Assembly (NCBI GenBank): GCA_964517665.1
Contig: CAZFCY010000004.1
Location: 1-64,000 of the forward strand
Length of the DNA: 64,000 nucleotides
Source: Congregicoccus sp964517665
GTDB taxonomy: Bacteria > Verrucomicrobiota > Verrucomicrobiia > Opitutales > Opitutaceae
Direction of reading: 5' to 3'
Part shown: in pieces, positions 1-8,338 of the stretch
Layout of the letters: each line of letters starts with the position of its first letter
Numbering within the stretch: the first letter of the stretch is position 1
Position numbers and translations under genes: made by a program
Notes under the pieces: model-generated
The model's input: the letters and a program-made list of their open reading frames with translations, nothing else
Told to the model about the DNA's origin: nothing
Database searches by the model: none

Positions 1-339
1 TCCGGGGATCCCAAGCGCCAGTGACATCGCCGCGCGTCCGAAATGCTGCCCCACATTGCCCGGGATATATTTCGCAATCTGCGTCACTGCGATTACGCGG
101 AAAAGCTCCTTTCGGCTTCGAAAGACTTTCAAATCTCTGAGCAGGATATGCCACGCCACTGCCGTTAGCGGGAAAATCGTGCAATAGAAGGCCGATGCGA
201 TTGCTATTGCGGCAACTCCTGGTCTGGTTGCAAACAGCGAAAGACTATCCTCTGTGATATGGCTGGAGGCGTGGACGATGAAGGCCACGAGCGCGCATAT
301 GCCTATAAGCAAGCCGAGGATGCGAAGCCAGTGCTTCAT
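1..339 (-). CDS. Flippase-like (LPG synthase TM-type) membrane protein, 3' part cut by window edge
   Basis: The first 113 codons are visible; the gene runs off the left edge. The N-terminus has a hydrophobic segment at about residues 5-24 and another near 42-60. These are followed by a motif around residue 92 (KYIPGNVGQHFGR) typical of the lysylphosphatidylglycerol-synthase transmembrane / flippase-like family (TIGR00374 type), polytopic inner-membrane proteins often found in glycan loci. The ATG overlaps the stop of the upstream methyltransferase (ATGA), so the two are translationally coupled. By context it would act in export or modification of lipid-linked glycan. That role is inference, because most of the protein is outside the window. 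Confidence 0.7.
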   Translation of the reverse strand, partial: MKHWLRILGLLIGICALVAFIVHASSHITEDSLSLFATRPGVAAIAIASAFYCTIFPLTAVAWHILLRDLKVFRSRKELFRVIAVTQIAKYIPGNVGQHFGRAAMSLALGIPG

Positions 340-1136
340 CTTTTGCGCGCTCGAATGAGATACCCCGTGCCGATGTCGCCGGTTGTGGTCAAATGCTGAA
401 GCGCGAGGCAGGAGCGCAGGGCGATACGGCCCACCGGAGAGTCGATCCAGCGGAAAATCCGGAGCAGCGGACCGCGATCAATTCCACTCTGCTCCGTATC
501 AGAACGACGGTCTGAATTGCCTTCTTGTCTTCTCGCCGCCAAACGGCGTCGATACGATCGTGCACTGAGGCGTTCGGAGAGGTTGCTGAGCGGAAAGCCG
601 TAGCATTCCAAGGCTTCAACTTGAAAGCCGGCCTTCATGACCAAATCTGCCAAGGCTTTCCGTTCATAGCGCCGGAAGTGACCGGCCCATTCGTCGCCGG
701 CTGACCACAGTCTCATGTGCGCGGGAACGGAGAGAAGAAGCCACCCTCCGCGCTTCAGCCATGGAAACCAATCTATTAGTGTCCCCTCGTCGTTCTCGAT
801 ATGCTCGAGAACTTCGAACGAGCAGATGACATCGAACGATTCAAGCCATGTCGGCGCAGGTTCGGAATAGACGCGCGCATGCTCGCCATGTTGCTCGAAC
901 ATCTTCACTGCAAGCTCGCGCGCGGCTTCGGAGGTTTCCAACAAGTGTGGTTCGAATCCAGCCCGTTTGGCTTCCAGCGCGAGCGCGCCGGCTCCGGGGC
1001 CGACCTCCAGCATCCGCCCTGGCGGAATGGCGGCGAGCATGCGGCGAATGCGTGCTCGTCTCATGAGATAGCGAGGGGCTGGCACCCATCCGAGGTCCGG
1101 GGCGGATGGTCCGAGCAAAGGGTGATCAGAATGCAT
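336..1136 (-). CDS. Class I SAM-dependent methyltransferase of the glycan locus
   Basis: The protein has 266 residues. A SAM-binding motif I (MLEVGPGAGALALEA) lies near residue 40 and a post-motif region (FDVICSFEVLEHIEND) near 100, as in Methyltransf_11/23 enzymes that modify sugars or lipid-linked glycans. The frame is open 20 codons further upstream, but the ATG at 1136 was chosen: it overlaps the end of the preceding glycosyltransferase by 11 nt and avoids a longer overlap. The gene sits between a GT4 glycosyltransferase and a flippase-like membrane protein, so an O- or C-methylation of a surface sugar is the likely job. The substrate cannot be read from the sequence. Confidence 0.75.
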   Translation of the reverse strand: MHSDHPLLGPSAPDLGWVPAPRYLMRRARIRRMLAAIPPGRMLEVGPGAGALALEAKRAGFEPHLLETSEAARELAVKMFEQHGEHARVYSEPAPTWLESFDVICSFEVLEHIENDEGTLIDWFPWLKRGGWLLLSVPAHMRLWSAGDEWAGHFRRYERKALADLVMKAGFQVEALECYGFPLSNLSERLSARSYRRRLAARRQEGNSDRRSDTEQSGIDRGPLLRIFRWIDSPVGRIALRSCLALQHLTTTGDIGTGYLIRARKR

Positions 1137-2328
1137 GCTCGTTCCGTCGTGAATGAAGTGTTTCCATGACCACGTTGAGAAACTGGTCGGCGACATGGTC
1201 CGAGGTTATCGGAAGAAGGGAGGGGCGAGCGCGAACTTCCCGACGGTAGTCAAAGAAATGTTCGAAATGGTGGCAGATGGCTCCGGCGAGAGATTCGGCA
1301 TTGCCGGGGGCGATGAGATAAACAGCGCCGGGCTCCTCCTGTATCAGCTCTCTGATCGCAGGGGAGTCGCGCGTCACAAGAGGCCGTCCCGCAGCAAGAA
1401 CCTGGAAAACTTTGTTCGGTATGACACTCGCGGCCTTGGGTGAAGTGCCAAAGATTCCAAGGCAAACGTCCGCTGATAGAATCCAATCACTCAGTTGGGA
1501 ATAGTCCACCCATTCAATCCATCGGGTGTTGCGGGAGGCGCGATCCAGCAGCCATGTCTGAATCCGGTGCTGCTCTTGGCCCCGCCCGATGATAGTCCAG
1601 TCGATCGGCATCTCAGACAGAATGTCCGCGGCTGCGAGTATGGTGGATATGCCGTGGAGAGGAATCAGTTGCCCATAAAAAAGCACGGACATTCTGCGTG
1701 GCACTCTCGAAACGGAAGGTGGAGGCGTGCGAACGCCTGCTTCCCGCGAGAAGAACGCCTGTTCGGCGCCGACCCAGACCGAGGCGACGGATTTGAATGG
1801 AATCCGGAACAGAGACTCTATGCGGTTCGCATGGGCATTTGTGTCCATGAACGTCAGATCAGGAAGAGAGACGGCCAGCCGTTCGCACTGGTAAAGCGCG
1901 AAAGCGGCGAAGGACTCCCGTGAAATCAATCGTCGATCATCGACGATCGTGTCATAGAGCGAGATGAACATATCCCAGACCAGGGGAATTCTCCAGTGGC
2001 GAGCCGCTAGTGCGGCGACGAACACGTCAATGATGCCAGGGTAGCCCACGAGAAGGATATCGGGGCGTGGTCCACGAATCAACGCCAGTAGCAGCTTTGG
2101 ATAACCTGCCAGCCAGCGAATCAGTATGGTGATCCATCTCTGCGCGCCATGGATCTGGGACTTGTCTTCGATGCCGCGCCATAGTGGCTGGTGAATCTCT
2201 GTTAGCCGCACGTTTTTCCTGCGAAGGCCGTCAAGCAGTATGCGACAGCGCGGCTTTCCGGTGTCGAAATGACCCCAGACGACAATGTGTATCTCGCTGC
2301 CCGAACGCAAAGAGGGTGGGCATTTCAT
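1126..2328 (-). CDS. Glycosyltransferase family 4 (GT-B fold)
   Basis: The protein has 400 residues. The C-terminal half carries the GT4-type nucleotide-sugar half: a strand (RRMSVLFYGQLIPLHGISTIL) near 215, WTIIGRGQE near 246, and an EX7E-like stretch (PNKVFQVLAAGRPLVTRDS) near 315-335. The N-terminal half is the acceptor domain. No signal peptide is seen; a cytoplasmic or membrane-peripheral location at the inner membrane is expected. The frame is open back to 2760, but the upstream part is insertion-sequence DNA, so the ATG at 2328 is preferred. Its natural promoter or upstream partner may have been disturbed by the ISL3 remnant next to it. Confidence 0.75.
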   Translation of the reverse strand: MKCPPSLRSGSEIHIVVWGHFDTGKPRCRILLDGLRRKNVRLTEIHQPLWRGIEDKSQIHGAQRWITILIRWLAGYPKLLLALIRGPRPDILLVGYPGIIDVFVAALAARHWRIPLVWDMFISLYDTIVDDRRLISRESFAAFALYQCERLAVSLPDLTFMDTNAHANRIESLFRIPFKSVASVWVGAEQAFFSREAGVRTPPPSVSRVPRRMSVLFYGQLIPLHGISTILAAADILSEMPIDWTIIGRGQEQHRIQTWLLDRASRNTRWIEWVDYSQLSDWILSADVCLGIFGTSPKAASVIPNKVFQVLAAGRPLVTRDSPAIRELIQEEPGAVYLIAPGNAESLAGAICHHFEHFFDYRREVRARPSLLPITSDHVADQFLNVVMETLHSRRNEHAF

Positions 2329-2660
2329 GATGGGAGACTGAGGGCGAATCTCCGCTGCGAGGGTTTGCCGCGCTTCGTGCCTGGCGCGAATCTGGCCGCA
2401 ACGAGAAGCAACGGAGGAAGGAAGCCGGCTCTCCGGGGCGGGCGCGAGTCGCCGATCACGCTTAGATGCCGCCAACTCCGCTCCGCCAACCGGTCGTAAA
2501 AAAGCGCCTCTTGCCCGCACTCCGGACAACACGCCCGCATCCTGTCGGGCCAGCGCAACCACACCGTCACCCGTTGCTCCATCAAGCTCTCCTCCACCGT
2601 TGTCACCTCCCAAGGGCGCGGTAGTTGCAGCAGCTTGCGGTAGTGTTCTTCCACTGTCAT
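2325..2660 (-). pseudogene. Truncated ISL3-family transposase N-terminus
   Basis: The first ~66 residues match the ISL3 transposase N-terminal pattern: YRKLLQLPRPWEV near residue 7, then a zinc-finger start (CPECGQ) near 45 and YDRLAERSWRHL up to about 66. After that the family match ends abruptly, although the frame stays open to 2325. Full-length ISL3 transposases have about 400 residues and a DDE catalytic domain, which is absent here. The fragment cannot catalyse transposition. Confidence 0.65.
2329..2461. other. Short unexplained stretch between the GT4 start and the IS remnant
   Basis: This piece separates the GT4 start codon from the recognisable ISL3 transposase homology. The transposase frame stays open across it but no longer matches the family. 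No convincing gene, terminal inverted repeat or promoter was seen. It may be the remains of the deleted 3' part of the GT2 gene or of the insertion sequence. Confidence 0.3.
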
Positions 2661-2718
2661 TTGCCTTCTTTCCTAAGCTGATCTTCAGCGCCCTACCCAC
2701 AGCAAAACGGGAAGAACC
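2462..2718 (-). mobile_element. ISL3-family insertion sequence remnant (one end plus transposase start)
   Basis: The right boundary is set by a putative terminal inverted repeat, read on the minus strand from 2718 (GGTTCTTCCCGTTTTGCTGT, continuing GGGTAG), which resembles ISL3-family ends. It abuts the GT2 gene exactly where that protein stops resembling its family. The rest is the leader and first 66 codons of an ISL3 transposase. No matching second end was found nearby, so this is a one-ended scar rather than an intact element. Confidence 0.65.
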
Positions 2719-3100
2719 AAGAATGGCGTATGCCCGGGATTGGACGTTCGCCCACCACAATGTCAGCCCGTCCGTCCATGATAGGCCTGGTCAACTTCAG
2801 AATGTCCCTCCCGCAATATTGATTGTCTGCGGCCGTGTTGACGATGACGTCCGCGCCAAGCCGCAGAGCGGCGGCGAGGCCGGACTCAAACGCACGAGCC
2901 AACCCGCGGTTGCATGTATGGCGCACCACGTGATGGGCTCCGTGGGCTCTTGCCGCCGCGGACGTGTCATCTGAACTCCCGTCGTCAATCACCAGCCATT
3001 TTACCATGTCGAAACCGGGCAGTGTTTGTCGCAGATCCACCAGGGCTCCAAAACGCTGCGAGGCTTCGTTGTGGCAAGGAATCTGGATGACGAGCTTCAT
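2693..3100 (-). pseudogene. GT2 glycosyltransferase (DPM1/polyprenyl-phosphate type), truncated by IS
   Basis: The ATG at 3100 starts a GT2 fold: VIQIPCHNEA near residue 4, WLVIDDGSSDDT near 34, NRGLARAFESGL near 63 and GERPIPGI near 120. The frame then enters the ISL3 end and stops after about 135 residues. Family members are normally well over 200 residues and often carry C-terminal membrane helices. The catalytic NTDADNQY box reads NTAADNQY here, so the first aspartate of the DxD is lost. The truncation and the missing aspartate together support a dead gene. An in-frame upstream start at 3166 is less likely because the added residues do not look like the family. Confidence 0.7.
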
Positions 3101-3182
3101 CACCGATAAGGTTCTTTTTTGAAATCGGGGCCAATTGCCGGCCCGGACATAAGCGTCAATGGACATGCGCCCCCGGCGAGCG

Positions 3183-5180
3183 CTATGGCGCGCCCGCCTT
3201 TTTGCGTTCCTCTAGGATATCGGCTCTTTTAAGGAGGGCGCAAAGCTGGCGGCGGTCTTTGGTCAGATCCGCGATCTGGGAGCTGAAATGGAGCCGAACC
3301 TCGGAGCGAGAGCCGCCGGCTTCGCGCGCGACTGGGATGGTGATGATGTGGAGTCCGGCATAGTCGAACACGTAGTGAAGAACCTGTTTGTTGTTGGCAA
3401 ACGCTTCCATCTCGAGTCGGGAGCCGGCGTATCTTGACAAGTCTGGAACGAAAAGCTCCAGGTTCAGCTTCGCGTCGGCTTCGAGCTGAAGTTTGAACGA
3501 ACAGTTCCGCGTCAGCCACCGTCCTCTGTTGGACGCCTCGAAACGATGCATGCCTTGGAAGGTGTCGGAATCGTCAGCTAAGATATTCAGCGGTTTGCGC
3601 ACTACTGCAGGCTCATTCGCGGCTCCGATCCCGGGGGGATCGTGTAATTTATATACATGCGCGTATCTTCCCGCGTAGACCTGCTCATGCCCGAGAGAAT
3701 CGAGGACTCGGGTTACTTCGCTCCTGTCGAGATTGTTGACATAATAATCGGCGACGAAATATCTCGGCTCCGCGGTCGACGAAAAGGTGCCGCTCAGCCT
3801 CGACAGATCCTGCATTTCTACGTTCGAAAGCAACGAGAGCAACGGATTCTGCCACCAGCCGTAGGCAAAGAACGTGCCACCGTCTTGTGAAAGCTTCTTC
3901 AGGGTTGCGACTGCCTCGACGATGGAGGTCTTCATGGGGGAGTCATGAATGCGTATCGCGAGTCTCACCCATTGGCCCGTTCCCGGGTAAGAAAGCGCGA
4001 TCCCAAGGGCGAGGGCGCAGATTGCCGCAATCGTTCGGGCAACCCCCGACCGTCGGCGCACGGCGATCAGCGCAAGGCGAATGATCGTGAGACCTCCCAG
4101 AAACTGAATGATCATCATGGCCGCGAGGATGCGTCGCGCCCATGCCTTCTCTGTTGGAGTGATGCCGAGCCACCACGCGAAATATGCGCCGCCAATCCCC
4201 GCCAGCAGCCATACGCCGTAATCGGGACTTTCGAGCTTGCGGACAGCCCGAAGAAACGATCGCGACAACAGAGCCGCAATCAGAAGCATTGCCGCAAAAA
4301 ACGGGAGCGTGTTCAGATGAAAGTAGCCTAAAAGGAGACTCCAATGCCGATGAAGCTTGGATGCAAGGCCCGCGGTATCGCTCAACCCGGATGCCACACC
4401 GGCCTGCAGGAAGATAAAGCCTGATTGAACCTGCCACCAATGGAAGTAGGATGAACCGCCGAGTTGCGCTAGTTTGAAGGCCTCGAAAAGAGCCACAGGA
4501 ACCGCGAAAGCAATGCATGCAGCGATCATCTGCGCGCGTTTGAACTGCTTGAAAATCGTCGCGTCGGCAAGCGCAATTGCGAGAACCGCTGGCAATGCGA
4601 TCAGCGCGACCGTCTTGGTCAGATAGGCAAGAGATAGAGATGTTCCGAAGGAAACGGCCCACCGCAGTCGGGCGGTCTCGCGAAGCCTCGACAAGGAAAA
4701 GGCTGATGCGAGAAGAAAGAAGAACATCGGAATCTCGCCGTAGCCACCGAAGGCATGTTCAGGAAGGCCGGGGATCAGGAGCATAAGGCACCCGGGCAAA
4801 GGCGCCAGGAGCGGCTTCTTGCTGATGACAGCCGTATAGCACGTCGAGAGCGCAATCAGCAGAAAGAGATAGACTGCGTTGACGGTGAGCGTCGACTCGA
4901 GGGAAACGCCTGCGATCCGATACACGAGGGCCAGCGGCGCCAAATAGGGAACTCCCGTTTGGATCCGGTGATCGAACGGGCGGTTGTCGCCGTAACTCGT
5001 CCGGTATTCGCCACTGTCAGCCAAATTCTTGGATACATGGGCGTTCATCGCTCCGTCAAAGGAGACGCCTTCGGTAAGGGCAATGGAAGCGGTCCAGATC
5101 GCCGTATAAGCGAGAAGCGCGAACGAGGGAAGCCACTGGCAAAGTGGCGATAGTGGAGCGCTCGATCGTGGGGATGTCAT
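3183..5180 (-). CDS. Large polytopic membrane glycosyltransferase-like protein (GT39/ArnT-like)
   Basis: The protein has 665 residues from the ATG at 5180. This start is preceded by GGAG at proper spacing. A start at 5291 is possible but has no ribosome-binding site and adds a hydrophilic tail. The N-terminal ~400 residues hold about ten hydrophobic helices. An early loop (EGVSFDGAMNAHVSKNLA, near 37-54) has the acidic residue pattern of GT-C transferases that use polyprenyl-phosphate sugars. The last ~230 residues form a soluble, probably periplasmic domain. Its position in the glycan locus fits transfer of a lipid-linked sugar outside the inner membrane. Donor and acceptor are unknown. Confidence 0.6.
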   Translation of the reverse strand: MTSPRSSAPLSPLCQWLPSFALLAYTAIWTASIALTEGVSFDGAMNAHVSKNLADSGEYRTSYGDNRPFDHRIQTGVPYLAPLALVYRIAGVSLESTLTVNAVYLFLLIALSTCYTAVISKKPLLAPLPGCLMLLIPGLPEHAFGGYGEIPMFFFLLASAFSLSRLRETARLRWAVSFGTSLSLAYLTKTVALIALPAVLAIALADATIFKQFKRAQMIAACIAFAVPVALFEAFKLAQLGGSSYFHWWQVQSGFIFLQAGVASGLSDTAGLASKLHRHWSLLLGYFHLNTLPFFAAMLLIAALLSRSFLRAVRKLESPDYGVWLLAGIGGAYFAWWLGITPTEKAWARRILAAMMIIQFLGGLTIIRLALIAVRRRSGVARTIAAICALALGIALSYPGTGQWVRLAIRIHDSPMKTSIVEAVATLKKLSQDGGTFFAYGWWQNPLLSLLSNVEMQDLSRLSGTFSSTAEPRYFVADYYVNNLDRSEVTRVLDSLGHEQVYAGRYAHVYKLHDPPGIGAANEPAVVRKPLNILADDSDTFQGMHRFEASNRGRWLTRNCSFKLQLEADAKLNLELFVPDLSRYAGSRLEMEAFANNKQVLHYVFDYAGLHIITIPVAREAGGSRSEVRLHFSSQIADLTKDRRQLCALLKRADILEERKKAGAP

Positions 5181-5291
5181 GGCTCCAGTTTCGGTTTCAT
5201 CGGCAAGTCGAAGCGCGGCGGCCGACACAAATGACTGCGGATCGAAATGCCGAGGCGTCGAAGTTGGTTTGAGCCCGAACTCGTATTGCAT

Positions 5292-6305
5292 TCAGGCATG
5301 GGCAGAACGAGTGCGGAGCCAGATGTGGCCGCCATAGTTGCGCGCCGCCAGGGGAACCTTGGCGGCGAGGCGTTCCTCGTGGAAAAGGCGTGCGTAATCA
5401 GAAAAGTACACGATCTCGTAGGCAGGGTTGTCGGTCAATAATGCCCGCAAGAAGTATGCCTCATTCCAAGCCCGGCCCTGCTCGATCCACGCGGGCGGGT
5501 ATTCGAACGGCCAGAAAATGTCGTGGATGTGGATATAGACGCCGGGAACCAGAACAGGAAGAACTTCAAGATAGAGAAAATGGACGTCACTGGCCATTTT
5601 GACGACGTGGGTGGAGTCGATGAATAGGATGTCGTTTGCCTTGAGTTGCCTGAATACGTCCAGAGACACGGATTGAACGGGTCTGGCTATCAGTTCGAAG
5701 CTGTCTTGATCCGTTCTTGCAAGTGTGTTGAGCAGCTCCGGGTAGGGTTCGATAAATGTGATCGAAAGCGAGCTGTTCAGGAGATGGTCGTTGGCATCCA
5801 GCAGCAGTGCGGACGAGTAGCCCGAGCCAACTTCGATCACGCGAGCGGGGCCCACGCGTTGCAGCGTGCCGAGGAGTGAAAGGGCGTCGCCATAAGAGTA
5901 TGTCGAGTTGTCGAAGCGGTATCTTCGGTCAGAGCGCGGCCCAAGCCAGGGATCCGCCTGCGCCGAGGCTTTGGCCATGGAATCGATGTGCTCGAATGTG
6001 AGCGTTTCGCTTATCGTTATGCCGGGAAGACTTGTGCGCTTCTGCAACTCCGCGATGTGAGCAGCGTGATGCCGGCGGTCGGCGAGGGACGGTACGGCTG
6101 AGTAGAAATGACCGCCGGGAACAAACTCCACGTCGCCGTGGCTCGACCGCATGCGAAACTCTTCGGATGAAAAGAACTGCTCCAGCAACTCGGCGGGCTT
6201 GGTCCCTCTCTTCAGCTGGTCGCAAAAGTGCAGGGCTTCGGGGCCGCTGGGGGCTCGCTTCAAGATGGCTTCAAAGCATGCGGCAACGAATTCAGGATCG
6301 GTCAT
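5292..6305 (-). CDS. DUF4214-like N-domain plus class I SAM methyltransferase
   Basis: The protein has 337 residues. The first ~55 residues (DPEFVAACFEAILKRAPSG, then EQFFSSEEF) resemble the short DUF4214 segment seen in many glycan-locus proteins. A class I methyltransferase domain follows, with motif I (ARVIEVGSGYSSALLLDA) near 150-170 and IDSTHVVKMASDVHFLYLE near 227 as in Methyltransf_24. The start overlaps the stop of the GT2-GT4 gene by 4 nt (ATGA), pointing to co-translation. A cytoplasmic sugar or lipid-carrier methylase is the likely role; the substrate is unknown. Confidence 0.7.
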   Translation of the reverse strand: MTDPEFVAACFEAILKRAPSGPEALHFCDQLKRGTKPAELLEQFFSSEEFRMRSSHGDVEFVPGGHFYSAVPSLADRRHHAAHIAELQKRTSLPGITISETLTFEHIDSMAKASAQADPWLGPRSDRRYRFDNSTYSYGDALSLLGTLQRVGPARVIEVGSGYSSALLLDANDHLLNSSLSITFIEPYPELLNTLARTDQDSFELIARPVQSVSLDVFRQLKANDILFIDSTHVVKMASDVHFLYLEVLPVLVPGVYIHIHDIFWPFEYPPAWIEQGRAWNEAYFLRALLTDNPAYEIVYFSDYARLFHEERLAAKVPLAARNYGGHIWLRTRSAHA

Positions 6306-8338
6306 TGGAGTGAAGGGCAGGCAAGTTCGGGAATCGCTTTCGACAGCGCCTCCTTCAAGGCGCCGGTGCTATAGTTGCGCGAAAGAAAACGCCAGGCCTC
6401 CGCTTGAACGGATCTCCATTTTTCCGGATCGGCATAGAGGGAGGCTACGGCATCGACAAAACTGGAGGTTTCCGCGCACACGAGGTGTTGCTGCTCCCAC
6501 TGGAGCCCCTCCGCTCCGATTGGCGTGGCGACGACAGGAGTGCCAAGGTGCATGGCTTCGAGCACCTTGCCCTTGATTCCTCCGCCATATCGCAGCGGGA
6601 CGATTGCGACGCGGCTTCGGCGATACAAACTCAAGAGATCTTCATCCGACAGGTTCGAAAAGACTCGAACTCTGGGGGACTGGAGTTCGACGATATCCGG
6701 GGGCGCGTTCGACCCGACGATGGAGACGTTTGCGGCAATCAAGCGCGCGAGTTCGGGCCAGACGTCCGCGAGAAACCATTTCACGGCGTCACGGTTCGGC
6801 GGATGATCGAAGCCTCCGACAAAGAGAAGGCCGTTTCTGTCGTCAAACGGCGGCACAATTGGATCAGGGGCTTCAAGGGCAAGCAGAGGAAGGCGGCCGA
6901 TCTTGAGAGCGGGATGCTTCCGTCGAAGATGATCAACCTCGTCTTGAGACGGATAAAAAATCCAGTCTACCCGGTTGAATACATATTGTTCCTTGGCGAA
7001 ATACTCCCTTGCGAGCTGCAAGTGCCCGGGATCCCCCAGATCATCGTAGGCCCTCTGAAGCGTGCGGGAGACAAGATCATGGCCGTAAAAGAGGAGAGGC
7101 GCGCTCGTCGCGGCGCGAAGCGGGTCGATCCACCGCGCGGAAGTATGCGCCCTGCTGAGAAAAATGTAGTCGAACTGTTGGGCGTTCGCAGCAACCCAGG
7201 CCTGCCAATCGGCCGCAAATCGTGGTCCGACGAGCACTTCGACCCCAAGATCCTGCAGCCTGTTTGTGTAAGGCTCCTCGGGGAAGAAGTTGTCGCCGAT
7301 AAATTTGACGACGAAGCCTTCAGCAAGGAAGAACCTGATGTAAGTCATTATGTTGCGCGAGCCCGCGTCCTTGTCGGGCCTGGGCACGTAATGATCTATG
7401 AAAAGAATGAGCTTTTTGTTTAAGCTTCGCTCTCGAGCGCGAAACATTTCTGTGGCGTTGGGGCGGTGGCTTGCCAGAACCCGTGACCAGCGATCAAGAA
7501 AAATGGTCCGGTTTCGCGCCTGATATCGTTTGATGCCCCTGTCATCGTCCACTCCGTTGCTTCTCCCCTCGTGGTGTATCACGAGCGAGCGCGGCTGGTA
7601 GTATGTCCGATAGCCGGCTTGTCTCACACGAAACGCCAGGTCGGTATCCTCATAGTAGGCCGGAGCATAGATATCGTCGAAGCCTTGGAGTTGCTGCCAG
7701 AGCGGTTTGGGTATGAGGATTGCGGCGCCCGAGCAATAATCCGTCTCCCGAACGTAATTGAATTCCGGAAGCGCGGCGTCCTGATTTCGGCCATAATTCC
7801 AAGCCGATCCATCGCGCCAGCATATGCCGCCGGCTTCCTGAAGTGTCCCGTCAGGATAGACAAGCTTGCTGCCGACCAGCCCCGCGCGGGGGCGCGTGGC
7901 GAATACTTGTAGCAGATAGTCGATAAATCCGTCGGTGACCTCCGTGTCGTTGTTGAGCAAGAGAAGGTAACGGCCGGAGGCTTGCGAAGCCGCCCGGTTG
8001 CACGTTCGAAGGAAGCCCAGGTTGTGGAAGTTCCGCACCACGCGCAAATGTGGAATGGAGCGCAATGCTTGGAACACCGCCAGATCGGACGCGTCATCGG
8101 CGACGATGACCTCAAACGAGGCAGTATGGATGTGCCTTGCGATTGAACGGAGGCATTTAAGTGTAAAGTCGAACTGATTATGGGACGGAATGATTATGGA
8201 AACATCTGGCTGGGTTGGGGGAGGTGGAAGCTTGAAATCCGCGACCGCCAACCGCCGCAGGCGTCGGCAATGGCTGGACAGGTCGTAGGCCGGACGCGAT
8301 TCCGCGGCGGTCGGGCTTCCTGGCATCAACGTGTCCAT
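6302..8338 (-). CDS. Bifunctional GT2-GT4 glycosyltransferase
   Basis: The protein has 678 residues with two catalytic modules. A GT2 domain spans about 43-290 (PDVSIIIPSHNQ at 44, VIVADDAS near 75, YLLLLNNDTEV near 125, then DYCSGAAILIPK and YYEDTDLAFRVRQAGY). A GT4 domain spans about 310-660 (NGLLFVGGFDHPPN near 525, GGIKGKVLEAMHLGTPVVAT near 600). Such fusions add two successive sugars to a growing surface polysaccharide on the cytoplasmic face. The start overlaps the upstream gene end by 13 nt; an ATG four codons later (8326, TGATG) is an equally good coupled start. Confidence 0.82.
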   Translation of the reverse strand: MDTLMPGSPTAAESRPAYDLSSHCRRLRRLAVADFKLPPPPTQPDVSIIIPSHNQFDFTLKCLRSIARHIHTASFEVIVADDASDLAVFQALRSIPHLRVVRNFHNLGFLRTCNRAASQASGRYLLLLNNDTEVTDGFIDYLLQVFATRPRAGLVGSKLVYPDGTLQEAGGICWRDGSAWNYGRNQDAALPEFNYVRETDYCSGAAILIPKPLWQQLQGFDDIYAPAYYEDTDLAFRVRQAGYRTYYQPRSLVIHHEGRSNGVDDDRGIKRYQARNRTIFLDRWSRVLASHRPNATEMFRARERSLNKKLILFIDHYVPRPDKDAGSRNIMTYIRFFLAEGFVVKFIGDNFFPEEPYTNRLQDLGVEVLVGPRFAADWQAWVAANAQQFDYIFLSRAHTSARWIDPLRAATSAPLLFYGHDLVSRTLQRAYDDLGDPGHLQLAREYFAKEQYVFNRVDWIFYPSQDEVDHLRRKHPALKIGRLPLLALEAPDPIVPPFDDRNGLLFVGGFDHPPNRDAVKWFLADVWPELARLIAANVSIVGSNAPPDIVELQSPRVRVFSNLSDEDLLSLYRRSRVAIVPLRYGGGIKGKVLEAMHLGTPVVATPIGAEGLQWEQQHLVCAETSSFVDAVASLYADPEKWRSVQAEAWRFLSRNYSTGALKEALSKAIPELACPSLQ

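Noticed and set aside
6302..8338. Two separate glycosyltransferase genes
   Set aside because: No stop or start separates the GT2 and GT4 modules. The frame is continuous and such fusions are common.
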